DNA from: a virus
Reading direction: 5' to 3' (one strand)
IMG/VR virus record: IMGVR_UViG_3300028394_000052
Location: 1-64,000 of that record
Length of the DNA stretch: 64,000 nt
The notes beneath the pieces are model-generated. The model saw only the letters and a program-made list of their open reading frames with translations. It searched no databases and had not been told where the DNA came from. The position numbers and the translations under genes are program-made. Positions 17,213 through 25,373 of this stretch are shown here, in pieces; the first letter of the stretch is position 1; each line of letters starts with the position of its first letter.

Positions 17213-18209
17213 ATATTTCCATAATTTTATTAAATACTGAATCGTATTGTGGGTGACATTCAAATGTAGGTTTTTTCTCCAAACAATTAATTAAAGGTGG
17301 TACTCCTTGAACACTTCCCCACTCTTCAACACCGTACTTCATATCTGAAGCGCAAAATATTGAACATCCACCACCAACATAGTGGTATTTGTATTCTTGA
17401 GAATTGTGTCTATATGGTGCCCTCCAACGAGGATTAATTGATGAACCTAATTGTATAATATGAGCATCGGTTGTACCTGCTAAGTGTAAAAGACCCGAAT
17501 CCATTGTAACAAACGCAATTGAATTTTGAATTAAATGCCAAGCTTGTGATAAATTGGTTTCATTCATTAAATTTAAACCATTTTCTATATGAAAATTAAA
17601 TACTGGTTTATCAATATTCCAAAAACCAACCTCACTTGAATCTTTACCTATTGAAACAACAGAAATACCCGATTTATTTAATTCTTCAGTTAATTTAACC
17701 CATTGATATGAGTCCCAAGTCCTACTTGGCCAGTTCTGAACTGGGTGTATCAAAACATATTTTTCAGGTAATCCTTCAATTGGTGTAAATTCATCTGGGT
17801 TATAGATACATTCCATTTCTTCAGGAAACAATTGAAATCCTAACAACATTGCATGATACTGACGAATATCGGTATGTGCGTGTTTATGTTGGATTCCTTT
17901 ATCATTTTGTTTACCAATATCGTAAAACGAATTGTGTACTATGAAATTTTCTCTAATATAGTCCATATTCATACCACCCGATGGGTAATTTTTATCTATA
18001 TATGGATTATTTTTAAAAATTTCAGGGTGTTGTGAAATTATATTAACTTTACAATTATAAGCCTCACTTACTTTTTTAATGGTAGGTGTTGAACATAAAG
18101 TATCACCAATTGATGGGCAGTCACTTAAATCGTAAAAGATTGAATCTCCTACGTCAAGTATGTTTGCATCCCAAAGATATTTGTTTGTTGTGTGCCAGTA
18201 TTTACGCAT
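17202..18209 (-). CDS. Family 9 glycosyltransferase (heptosyltransferase-like)
   Basis: This 335-residue GT-B protein has CPSIGDTLCSTPTIKKVSEAY at the N-terminal acceptor side, YVLIHPVQNWPSRTWDSYQW in the centre, and AFVTMDSGLLHLAGTTDAHIIQLGS at the donor side, the standard GT9 order. GT9 members move heptose from ADP-heptose in lipopolysaccharide core synthesis. A C-terminal Cys-bearing stretch (GGGCSIFCASDMKYGVEEW, then NCLEKKPTFECHP) is unusual and recalls the metal-binding tail of the TibC group encoded next door. Heptose as the sugar is inferred. Confidence 0.8.
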   Translation of the reverse strand: MRKYWHTTNKYLWDANILDVGDSIFYDLSDCPSIGDTLCSTPTIKKVSEAYNCKVNIISQHPEIFKNNPYIDKNYPSGGMNMDYIRENFIVHNSFYDIGKQNDKGIQHKHAHTDIRQYHAMLLGFQLFPEEMECIYNPDEFTPIEGLPEKYVLIHPVQNWPSRTWDSYQWVKLTEELNKSGISVVSIGKDSSEVGFWNIDKPVFNFHIENGLNLMNETNLSQAWHLIQNSIAFVTMDSGLLHLAGTTDAHIIQLGSSINPRWRAPYRHNSQEYKYHYVGGGCSIFCASDMKYGVEEWGSVQGVPPLINCLEKKPTFECHPQYDSVFNKIMEIYEE

Positions 18210-18224
18210 AATGTGAATTATAAG

Positions 18225-18941
18225 TTATTTCATTGTATTATTCAATGCTGAATAACCTGAAACTTGTTTACCAATCATTTCTTTATGTGATAATAATCCA
18301 CCTCTATTGGCATAAACCCAAGCCAACCAAACATCTGGAGAATGCCAATAATGTGTTTGGAGATTATTAATTATATTATTTCTTTCTGATTTATATATCA
18401 TATACATTGAGCCTAATAAGAAATGTGGTACATCGTAAAAATCTCCCAAATCAATCACTTTATCCCAATAATCATCATTTCCTGATAACCAAACAATATT
18501 TCCTGAAAAAGAACAAATTTTTGAACCACGTTCAACACCCAATTCATATCCTTTTTTAATTGTATTAAAAAAATCATCAGGGTTTAATTCCGTTATTACA
18601 TCACCCTCTAAAATAATTAATGCATCTAAATCATTTGAAAATTCTTGGGTTATTGCTCGTTTATGTGCCATGTATGCACCGTAATGACCATAAGATAAAC
18701 AATACGAGTCATTACCTTCACAAGTCTCATTAATAATTGCGTTTTCCCAACAAGTATTCCAAGGTAATTCTTCTCTATTAATAATGGAATATTGTTGAGT
18801 ATAAGAATCAAATTTACACTTTAATTTTTCAAAACAATCAATGGATTGTTTTTGTTTATTTAAGATTGATTGCCATCTCTCATCTGATACATCTTTTTGA
18901 TGTTCAGGATTTATTAAAAGGTGAACTATTTTAATTTTCAT
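18225..18941 (-). CDS. GT25-like glycosyltransferase
   Basis: This 238-residue protein has IKIVHLLINPEHQKDVSDERW at the start, CLSYGHYGAYMAHKRAI (compare the LSxGEIGCxLSHxxA block of GT25) and DALIILEGDVITELNPDDF (compare the ILEDDV metal-binding strand). The later PHFLLGSMYMIYKSERNNI matches the GT25 'gtxaYlis' position. GT25 enzymes act in lipooligosaccharide and collagen Gly-x-x glycosylation; a Gly-x-x fibre is encoded at 11-1894. The assignment rests on motif order only. Confidence 0.55.
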   Translation of the reverse strand: MKIKIVHLLINPEHQKDVSDERWQSILNKQKQSIDCFEKLKCKFDSYTQQYSIINREELPWNTCWENAIINETCEGNDSYCLSYGHYGAYMAHKRAITQEFSNDLDALIILEGDVITELNPDDFFNTIKKGYELGVERGSKICSFSGNIVWLSGNDDYWDKVIDLGDFYDVPHFLLGSMYMIYKSERNNIINNLQTHYWHSPDVWLAWVYANRGGLLSHKEMIGKQVSGYSALNNTMK

Positions 18942-18943
18942 GG

Positions 18944-20053
18944 TTAATAATTGTTAATTGTGTTAATAATATGATTTACTTCGTCAATTGTCAAAAATGG
19001 ATGAATTGGAATTGATACTATTCTATTACATGTCTCATCTGTTTTTGAACTTGAAAATACAATATCTTCACTATCAAAAATTGATGTTTGATGAATTGGA
19101 ATTGGATAGTGAATAATTGTAGTAATACTATTATCAGACATATGTTTTTCAAATGACTTACGGTCATCAACCTCAACGCAAAAAATATGATATGAATGTG
19201 TTGTACAATCTTCAGATACTTTTGGTAAAACAACTTTTGGGTTGTTAATTTCATTATGATAACGTTCTGTAATTTTATTTTTAATATCAGTCCACTCTTT
19301 AAGGTGTTTTAATTTCTCAGATAATACAATTGCTTGCATTGAATCCAATCTATTATTATAACCAATCTCATCATAATGATATTTTACTTTTGAACCATAG
19401 TTTCTAATTGACTTTAATCTATTATAAAAATCTTCATTGTTAGTTGTAATAATACCAGCGTCACCACAAGCGCCAAGATTCTTACCTGGATATAATGAAT
19501 AAACTGCCAAATCACCATATGAACCCAAATAATTGTTTTTGTATTTTGTTTCATGTGATTGAGAACAATCCTCAATGACGTGAAAATTATATTCCTTTGA
19601 TAATCTCATAATGGTATCCATATCACATGAGTGACCATATAAGTGAACAGGTATTACAACCACTTTATTAAAATTATCTCTACGATTTTTTAAAAACAAC
19701 TCTAAATGATTTGTATCAATCGTGAAATGTTCGTCATGGTCAATAAGTGCTACAAAAGGTTCTGTGAGTGGTAAATGTTTAACTGCCAAGTAATCGGCAA
19801 CAAATGTGTTTGATGGTATAATAACTAAATCAGTATTGGTTAAATCAAACATTTGAAGAGCCAATTTTAAACCATCAGTACCATTTGACACACCAACAGC
19901 GTATTTTGTGTTATAATGTTGGGCAAATTCAGATTCAAATTCTGAAACCGCAGGTCCGTTAATATATGAACCTTGATAACCAAGTTTATCTATTTTTTCT
20001 AAAACAACTTCTCTAATTGTTTCCCATTGTTTTCCTAAATCGTTAAATTGCAT
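18944..20053 (-). CDS. DegT/DnrJ-type PLP-dependent sugar aminotransferase
   Basis: This 369-residue protein has YAVGVSNGTDGLKLAL, IPVHLYGHSCDMDTI, VIEDCSQSHETKY and SLYPGKNLGACGDAG, where the Lys of PGKNLG should bind PLP, then LDSMQAIVLSEKL. The family converts a keto-sugar nucleotide to an amino sugar. With the oxidoreductase and acyltransferase just upstream it forms a set like WbpB-WbpE-WbpD, giving a 3-acetamido sugar. It is closest by eye to the WbpE/FdtB group (3-aminotransferases). It overlaps the upstream gene by 11 bases. Confidence 0.9.
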   Translation of the reverse strand: MQFNDLGKQWETIREVVLEKIDKLGYQGSYINGPAVSEFESEFAQHYNTKYAVGVSNGTDGLKLALQMFDLTNTDLVIIPSNTFVADYLAVKHLPLTEPFVALIDHDEHFTIDTNHLELFLKNRRDNFNKVVVIPVHLYGHSCDMDTIMRLSKEYNFHVIEDCSQSHETKYKNNYLGSYGDLAVYSLYPGKNLGACGDAGIITTNNEDFYNRLKSIRNYGSKVKYHYDEIGYNNRLDSMQAIVLSEKLKHLKEWTDIKNKITERYHNEINNPKVVLPKVSEDCTTHSYHIFCVEVDDRKSFEKHMSDNSITTIIHYPIPIHQTSIFDSEDIVFSSSKTDETCNRIVSIPIHPFLTIDEVNHIINTINNY

Positions 20054-20885
20054 GTTCTAAGTTTTTTGTTATTTTAAGTGTTATTTCTTTATTTGAATCA
20101 AAATTATTGTCACTGAAGAAGTGTCTCATACCAATATGGATTGGGGATGGAGAGTCTGAAAAATCTTCAACACCATTATTAGTAATGATTACTTTTTTTA
20201 CATCATCAAAAACGATAACTTCATCATCTTCAGTAATGAATAATGATACCCTGTTTTTTGTTTTATGTTGCCAAGATGAATTAATTATAACTTGCAATCC
20301 ACTTTTATAATACCAACTAATATTGGAACCAAAGTCTTCATTTGATTTAACTGAAAATTCATTCCAAGTAAAATCAAAATTTGTTCTACCAAATATGTGA
20401 TATAAAATGGATAAATCATGTGATGATAAATCGTGGATTGAACTTGTGTCAAATCTTTTTGGACCGTCATTGGTTCTGTTAAGAATGACTTGTTTAATTT
20501 TTTTCTTAGACACAATTTTTCTGATTTTATCAACACATGGATTGAACGTATAAACCCAATCAACAAATAACATATTGTTATTTTGTTCCATTAATGAATA
20601 TATTTCGGTTGATTCTTTATATGTGTTAACCAAAGGTTTTTCACACCAAATTCTTTTGTTCTTAAATTCAGATAATTTCAATAATATTTCGTGGTGTGTT
20701 GTAAATGGTGTTACAACAAAATAATGTGAATAACTATCATCCAATAGATTGAAGTTGTCTAAAACAACATCAACAATTGTGATATCATTATACCCTAATG
20801 ATAATAAATTTTTATGGAGTATTTTACCCCAATAACCATATCCAATTAGGCAAATTTTATGATTTAATTCTTGCCGGATTTCCAT
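20043..20885 (-). CDS. Gfo/Idh/MocA-family sugar oxidoreductase
   Basis: This 280-residue protein has a Rossmann start ICLIGYGYWGKILHKNL (GxGxxG), YFVVTPFTTHHEILLKL, and RIWCEKPLVNTYKES, which holds the catalytic EKP Lys. FVDWVYTFNPCVDKI follows, then DLSSHDLSILYHIFG. The family oxidises sugar nucleotides with NAD. In the Wbp/Wlb pathway the equivalent enzyme makes the 3-keto sugar used by the aminotransferase. It is a little shorter than typical WbpB (about 315). Its start overlaps the upstream acyltransferase gene by 29 bases. Confidence 0.85.
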   Translation of the reverse strand: MEIRQELNHKICLIGYGYWGKILHKNLLSLGYNDITIVDVVLDNFNLLDDSYSHYFVVTPFTTHHEILLKLSEFKNKRIWCEKPLVNTYKESTEIYSLMEQNNNMLFVDWVYTFNPCVDKIRKIVSKKKIKQVILNRTNDGPKRFDTSSIHDLSSHDLSILYHIFGRTNFDFTWNEFSVKSNEDFGSNISWYYKSGLQVIINSSWQHKTKNRVSLFITEDDEVIVFDDVKKVIITNNGVEDFSDSPSPIHIGMRHFFSDNNFDSNKEITLKITKNLEHAI

Positions 20886-21285
20886 AAACTGTTACATTAT
20901 CAGGTATGTCTTTTGTAACGACTGAACCCGCACCTATTATTACGTTATTACCAATCTTGACTGGTAAAATTGTTGAGTTGGAACCAATTCTAACGCGGTC
21001 ACCAATAATTGTTTTTTTCATTTCCCAATTTTCTATTAAATCTGAGTCAAATGTGTCATTGGTAAACATAACTCCGTGACCGATAAAAACATTGTTACCT
21101 ATTTTAACACCTGAAGGTATGAAAGAGTGTGAACTAATAATAGAATCATTCCCAATTTCTGAATCTCGTTGAATTTCAACAAATGGACCAATCTTAACAT
21201 TGTTACCAATCTTACAACCATAAAGGTTTGTTGGTTCAACAACAAAAACATTTTCACCAAATTGTACGTTTTTTATACTACCCAT
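20857..21285 (-). CDS. Left-handed beta-helix (hexapeptide) sugar N-acetyltransferase
   Basis: This 142-residue protein is made of hexapeptide repeats: IGNNVKIGPFVEI, IGNDSIISSHSFI, IGNNVFIGHGVMF, IGDRVRIGSNSTI and IGNNVIIGAGSVV, ending VYGNPARIK. The loop GVMFTNDTFDSDL is typical of the WbpD/FdtC-type acetyltransferases that acetylate the 3-amino group of a nucleotide sugar. It is the first gene of the minus-strand island. Upstream, the sequence TATATTAT ends 6 bases before the ATG and could be the island promoter, but the match is weak. Confidence 0.85.
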   Translation of the reverse strand: MGSIKNVQFGENVFVVEPTNLYGCKIGNNVKIGPFVEIQRDSEIGNDSIISSHSFIPSGVKIGNNVFIGHGVMFTNDTFDSDLIENWEMKKTIIGDRVRIGSNSTILPVKIGNNVIIGAGSVVTKDIPDNVTVYGNPARIKS

Positions 21286-21462
21286 ATCAAAATAATATAG
21301 TTTTTATTGGATAAAAATAAATGAAAGTTTGGTTTTTATTGTCGTTAAATTCTAATTACAACAATTATTATTATGGTACCAAAGGTGCCAAAGTTATTGG
21401 ATGAATAATATCAACCTGAGAATAACGGATTTTATAAAAAAGACCAAGATTAAAATAAGAAT

Positions 21463-21636
21463 TTAATCTGATTTAGTTTTATTAATCTGACTAAAGGTCT
21501 TCATCAATTTAAGACTATCTTGATAGTTCTTTTCAAGACGTTGCAGTTCTTTTTCATCAACAACAGACTCCAAGGCATTAACATATAATTCCTCGGCTTC
21601 TTTGATTATTTTCTCTATTGTCTTAATAAGCTTCAT
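21463..21636 (-). CDS. Small helical protein, 57 residues
   Basis: A 58-codon frame reads MKLIKTIEKIIKEAEELY, then NALESVVDEKELQRLEKNY and ends QINKTKSD. It is strongly charged and fully helical by composition. The start is supported by the box TATTTATA exactly 4 bases upstream; the whole TATTTATATTATATG string is identical to that of the gene at 58140. It fills a gap between the glycosylation island and the next virion operon. No function is recognised. Confidence 0.6.
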   Translation of the reverse strand: MKLIKTIEKIIKEAEELYVNALESVVDEKELQRLEKNYQDSLKLMKTFSQINKTKSD

Positions 21637-21640
21637 ATAA

Positions 21641-21648
21641 TATAAATA
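21641..21648 (-). promoter_or_regulatory. Late-type promoter box TATTTATA (minus strand)
   Basis: On the minus strand TATTTATA is followed by TTAT and the ATG at 21636. Box and spacer are the same as at 58145-58152. Confidence 0.5.
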
Positions 21649-21719
21649 TAGTTTAAGTGCCTGTTTATTTATCTTTTGATATTTCTATTTTTAAATTGTA
21701 TAAAAACTCACTATCGAGT

Positions 21720-21727
21720 TATTTATA
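21720..21727 (+). promoter_or_regulatory. Late-type promoter box TATTTATA
   Basis: The box lies 6 bases before the ATG at 21734, just after a small inverted repeat (AACTC, ACTATC, GAGTT). Confidence 0.45.
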
Positions 21728-21733
21728 GTACAA

Positions 21734-24424
21734 ATGGCATTTCCAGTAATAACAATAATATCTTGTGATACATTAGTTTCTTATGAAGTTTCTATAAGTT
21801 CCTTAGCTGGTTTAACTGGCGGTATTAGTTATTCCTTTACGTTTACGGGCGCATTACCTGGTGGATGCTACGAATATATTGGTAATGTAGGTTCATCACC
21901 AATAGATACTGTTGCAACAGTTTCTATTGGACATCCTGATTGTGCGACATGTCAGGCAACTACTCCAACACCAACGCCAACACCTACAATAACACCTACT
22001 AATACTGTTACACCAACTAAAACTCCGACACCAACACCAACTTGTAATTGTGAATATATTACAATCACAATATCTCAAATTGACCTTGATAATGCTACTG
22101 GTAATGTTAGTGAACCATTCTTCAATAATAAGGTAGAGTTAATTTATATTCCTTGTGGTGAGTACAGCATTACAAATAAGTATTATGATACTGCTGGAAC
22201 ATACACTAATGAGGTATGTATAAGTCCATCAACAATTCCAACATATATTTTTTTACAATATTATGTTAATGATGCAGTAGCACTCGCAGATAATTCAACT
22301 TATTACCAAACAGGTATAAATTGTTGCAATGAAATAGTAACACCAACACCAACTAATACTGAAACTCCAACTGTAACTCCTACAAATACTGAAACACCAA
22401 CAAATACTCCAAGTGAAACTCCTACACAAACTCCTACCAATACTGAAACACCGACAAACACTCCAAGTGAAACTCCAACACAAACACCAACTAATACCGA
22501 AACACCAACACCAACTTCTACTAATACTGAAACACCAACTCCAACTGTAACGAATACTCAAACTCCTACCAATACTGAAACACCAACAAATACTCCAACT
22601 CAAACTCCAACTCAAACTGAACCTTACGATATATATTTATTTGCTGAATGTGGAAATTCATCAAATCAATTTAGATATGAAAATGTACCAGGAACATTAA
22701 CTATTGGCGATGTTTATTTAATTAGTGGTCCTTATTTTAATGGATATGCCACGGTTGTACCATATGTTGCAACAGGGTTATTATATCCATCTGTGGGTAG
22801 TACTTTCACTGGAGCACCGTCATGTCCAACACCAACTCCAACACCAACGGTTACTCAAACTCAGACGCAGACACCAACGGTTAGTCCAACAAGTACTCTT
22901 ACGCCAACACCGACACCAAGTAATGGTGCATGTGATTCAATTTATTGTTTTAGAACAACATTACCATCTTTATCAGGGTATAGTGGGAACTATACTCAAA
23001 CAGGTACTTACAATTCAAATTTCTATTATAATGGTGATGGAATTAATTTTGGTGTGGTTTATTATACTGGTAGTTATTGGTGTTTAAGTACATCATTAGG
23101 TGGTACTTGTTTATTGGAAGGTGCGACACCATGTTATTCAACTTGTCCTGATATTTCAGCCAATTATTTTAATGGAGGACCTTGTCCCACACCAACACCA
23201 AGTCCTGTTAATTGTGAACCATTTGATTTCAACGCTTACTTTGATTGTGATTGGGAACCATTGCCAACACCATCCCCAAGTGTGAATTGTGGTGATGTTG
23301 ATTTTGACGTTACATCTTTAGGTGTGACCCCAACACCAACACCTACAGGTTATGCTTGTAGTGGTACAGGTGTTTCATTCTCGGTATGTCAATATAATTC
23401 AACAACACCAACTCCTACGACAACACCAACAATTACATTAACAAAAACTGTTGATGTTCAAGGACAAGCAACATTTGTTATGTTGGATGAATTATTCGAG
23501 TGTGTTAACGTTAAGATATTGGTTGATTGTGAAACAGGTGACCAATTATATACTAGTGATAATTTAATTTATTCTGGAACACCTGTTACAACTGGTATTA
23601 CAATGTCAGTTATTATTAATGGTAGTCTTATGTGTGTAACCTATAGTGGTACAAGTAATACGATTTCATCTAATTGTAATGTTGATGAAATTATTGCAAT
23701 TTCTTCTAGTTGTGGTACTTGTAATGTTTTCCCATCGTCAACACCTACTCACACACCAACTCAAACTCCAACGCAAACAGTTACAAATACGCCAAGTCGA
23801 CCACCAGGAACACCAACATCAACACCGACAAATACAAAAACACCAACATCAACACCGACACCTACACCACATTGGGTTTATGTTTATGAAAGTTGTCAGC
23901 CAATAGGTGAACAATTGGTTAATACTCAAGTTATTCAAACAATTAAAATTACATCATTTACCAATTTAACTGTTGACCAAACATTCCAAGATAATCAAGG
24001 TAGATGTTGGAAATATATTGGACAGTTTACAACTGATTATATTGCACCTCCAACGGTGTCACCAATAACTTATACTGGTAATTATTTTGGTTCACAATCA
24101 ATTGTGTCTGATGTCTTTGATACTTGTACTGATTGTTTAAATTTCCAAGGTCAGGCCGTTAAATATATGGGTGATGAAGTTAATTCTATTTCAGCACAAG
24201 ATGCTTGTTTAAATTATAAGGCATTTACTTCATATTATACAAACACTACAATACTTAATGTTGGTGTTAGAGTTTATGATGTATTTACATCAGTACCAAC
24301 AAATGGTAATAATTTATGGGTTGTATTAAAATTAAACACATCATCAAATCTTGGAACTGCGGTTCAAATTAATACTTCGGGATACATAACCGCAAAACAA
24401 AACGTTAATACTAATTCTTGTTAA
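21734..24424 (+). CDS. Mucin-like Thr-Pro-rich virion protein
   Basis: This 896-residue protein alternates beta-rich, cysteine-containing modules with linkers made almost only of Thr, Pro, Asn, Glu, Gln and Ser ([11 protein letters not shown] type). Clear linkers lie near residues 76-103, 204-296, 366-396 and 669-711. The longest has repeats such as [17 protein letters not shown]. No signal peptide is visible. The modules carry pairs of Cys (for example CATC, ECG, CDSIYC). Late box, size and neighbours suggest a surface-exposed virion protein. Thr-rich linkers of this kind are classical O-glycosylation substrates, and a glycosyltransferase island lies next to the gene; that link is inference. 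Confidence 0.75.
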   Translation: MAFPVITIISCDTLVSYEVSISSLAGLTGGISYSFTFTGALPGGCYEYIGNVGSSPIDTVATVSIGHPDCATCQATTPTPTPTPTITPTNTVTPTKTPTPTPTCNCEYITITISQIDLDNATGNVSEPFFNNKVELIYIPCGEYSITNKYYDTAGTYTNEVCISPSTIPTYIFLQYYVNDAVALADNSTYYQTGINCCNEIVTPTPTNTETPTVTPTNTETPTNTPSETPTQTPTNTETPTNTPSETPTQTPTNTETPTPTSTNTETPTPTVTNTQTPTNTETPTNTPTQTPTQTEPYDIYLFAECGNSSNQFRYENVPGTLTIGDVYLISGPYFNGYATVVPYVATGLLYPSVGSTFTGAPSCPTPTPTPTVTQTQTQTPTVSPTSTLTPTPTPSNGACDSIYCFRTTLPSLSGYSGNYTQTGTYNSNFYYNGDGINFGVVYYTGSYWCLSTSLGGTCLLEGATPCYSTCPDISANYFNGGPCPTPTPSPVNCEPFDFNAYFDCDWEPLPTPSPSVNCGDVDFDVTSLGVTPTPTPTGYACSGTGVSFSVCQYNSTTPTPTTTPTITLTKTVDVQGQATFVMLDELFECVNVKILVDCETGDQLYTSDNLIYSGTPVTTGITMSVIINGSLMCVTYSGTSNTISSNCNVDEIIAISSSCGTCNVFPSSTPTHTPTQTPTQTVTNTPSRPPGTPTSTPTNTKTPTSTPTPTPHWVYVYESCQPIGEQLVNTQVIQTIKITSFTNLTVDQTFQDNQGRCWKYIGQFTTDYIAPPTVSPITYTGNYFGSQSIVSDVFDTCTDCLNFQGQAVKYMGDEVNSISAQDACLNYKAFTSYYTNTTILNVGVRVYDVFTSVPTNGNNLWVVLKLNTSSNLGTAVQINTSGYITAKQNVNTNSC

Positions 24425-24426
24425 TA

Positions 24427-24651
24427 ATGGCAATACAAGTAACAATAAATAATATAACAGGTGCAACACCATACGACATTTATATATGTCAGGGAGATGG
24501 TACGGGTTGTTTTTATATGGCAACTATATCTACCGTTCCGTATGTTTTTGATATCCCTTCACCATACGATTCATCAACTCAATATATGTTAAAAGTTATT
24601 GATAATAATGGATGTATAATAACAGGGATTGAAGATGTTGTCCCATGTTAA
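24427..24651 (+). CDS. Small virion-type beta-domain protein
   Basis: This 74-residue protein takes its start at the ATG 24427, two bases after the upstream stop. It reads MAIQVTINNITGATPYDIYI, then CFYMATISTVPYVFDIPSPYD and VIDNNGCI. It is the same domain as the first ~70 residues of the next gene (MSQQVTITSVTANTPVEIYY, CVYVSTVSVFPYTFSVPPPYD), so the pair arose by duplication, one copy then gaining a Thr-Pro tail. Possibly a small decoration or baseplate-associated domain; no named family is recognised. Confidence 0.7.
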   Translation: MAIQVTINNITGATPYDIYICQGDGTGCFYMATISTVPYVFDIPSPYDSSTQYMLKVIDNNGCIITGIEDVVPC

Positions 24652-24664
24652 ACTATAAATTAAA

Positions 24665-25312
24665 ATGAGTCAACAAGTAACCATAACATCCGTAACCGCT
24701 AACACACCAGTTGAAATCTACTATTGTGATTCAATGAGTGCAAGTTGTGTTTACGTATCAACTGTATCTGTATTTCCATATACATTTAGTGTTCCTCCAC
24801 CATACGATGAACAGAATATTGTTATAAAGATTGTTGATACTCAAAGTTGTGTGGATGGATATGTAATTCCAATTACACCAACTCCAACATTAACATTAAC
24901 TCCAACACCAACAAACACGCCAACAGTTACTACAACAAACACATCAACACCAACTAATACACCCTCTTATACACCCACAAATACTGCGACTCAAACATAT
25001 ACTCCGACTAACACACCAACACCAACAACAACTCCTGTAATTTCAATACACCCTATTGGTAATCAAGTATCTGCAACATCTGCAACTACTTGTACCAACA
25101 CAATCACATTAACTAATTATTACACATACATTGCTCAAGCAAATTTGACACCTGTGGTTGGTGTGATAGTTTATCAAACGGTTGTTAATGATACTCTATA
25201 TAATCCATACAACGGTGGAAATAGGTACATTAAAATGAGTTTTGGAGGAAATTTTTATGTGGTTAAAATTAATGCTCAAGGAGCTATTGTTGAATTCCAA
25301 CTATGTCCATAA
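24665..25312 (+). CDS. Virion-type protein: duplicated beta-domain, Thr-Pro linker, C-terminal module
   Basis: This 215-residue protein has three parts. Residues 1-70 are the domain also encoded alone at 24427-24651. Residues about 71-124 are a Thr-Pro-Asn linker ([23 protein letters not shown]). Residues about 125-215 are a beta-rich module with SVQ-like strands and two Cys. It lies 13 bases after its paralogue. It is likely part of the same external structure as the flanking mucin-like proteins; function not recognised. Confidence 0.7.
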   Translation: MSQQVTITSVTANTPVEIYYCDSMSASCVYVSTVSVFPYTFSVPPPYDEQNIVIKIVDTQSCVDGYVIPITPTPTLTLTPTPTNTPTVTTTNTSTPTNTPSYTPTNTATQTYTPTNTPTPTTTPVISIHPIGNQVSATSATTCTNTITLTNYYTYIAQANLTPVVGVIVYQTVVNDTLYNPYNGGNRYIKMSFGGNFYVVKINAQGAIVEFQLCP

Positions 25313-25336
25313 AAATATTAGAGATTATACTTATAT

Positions 25337-25344
25337 GATAAATA
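25337..25344 (+). promoter_or_regulatory. Possible late promoter box GATAAATA
   Basis: GATAAATAAAC resembles the T4 late box TATAAATA and lies 29 bases before the ATG at 25374. GATAAATA also precedes 41758 and TATAAATA precedes 48084. Confidence 0.35.
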
Positions 25345-25373
25345 AACTAAACAACACAAACACTTTAAAGTAA

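Noticed and set aside
21322-21408. Short plus-strand frame near the island promoter
   Set aside because: Fewer than 30 codons, no promoter and no composition unlike intergenic DNA.
21286-21733. tRNA genes or attachment sites
   Set aside because: No cloverleaf or flanking direct repeats were seen here, nor in other gaps I read; a covariance search was not possible.
21896-22615. Minus-strand frames under the Thr-Pro repeats
   Set aside because: Trp/Cys/Ser-rich translations are the antisense of Thr-Pro codons.
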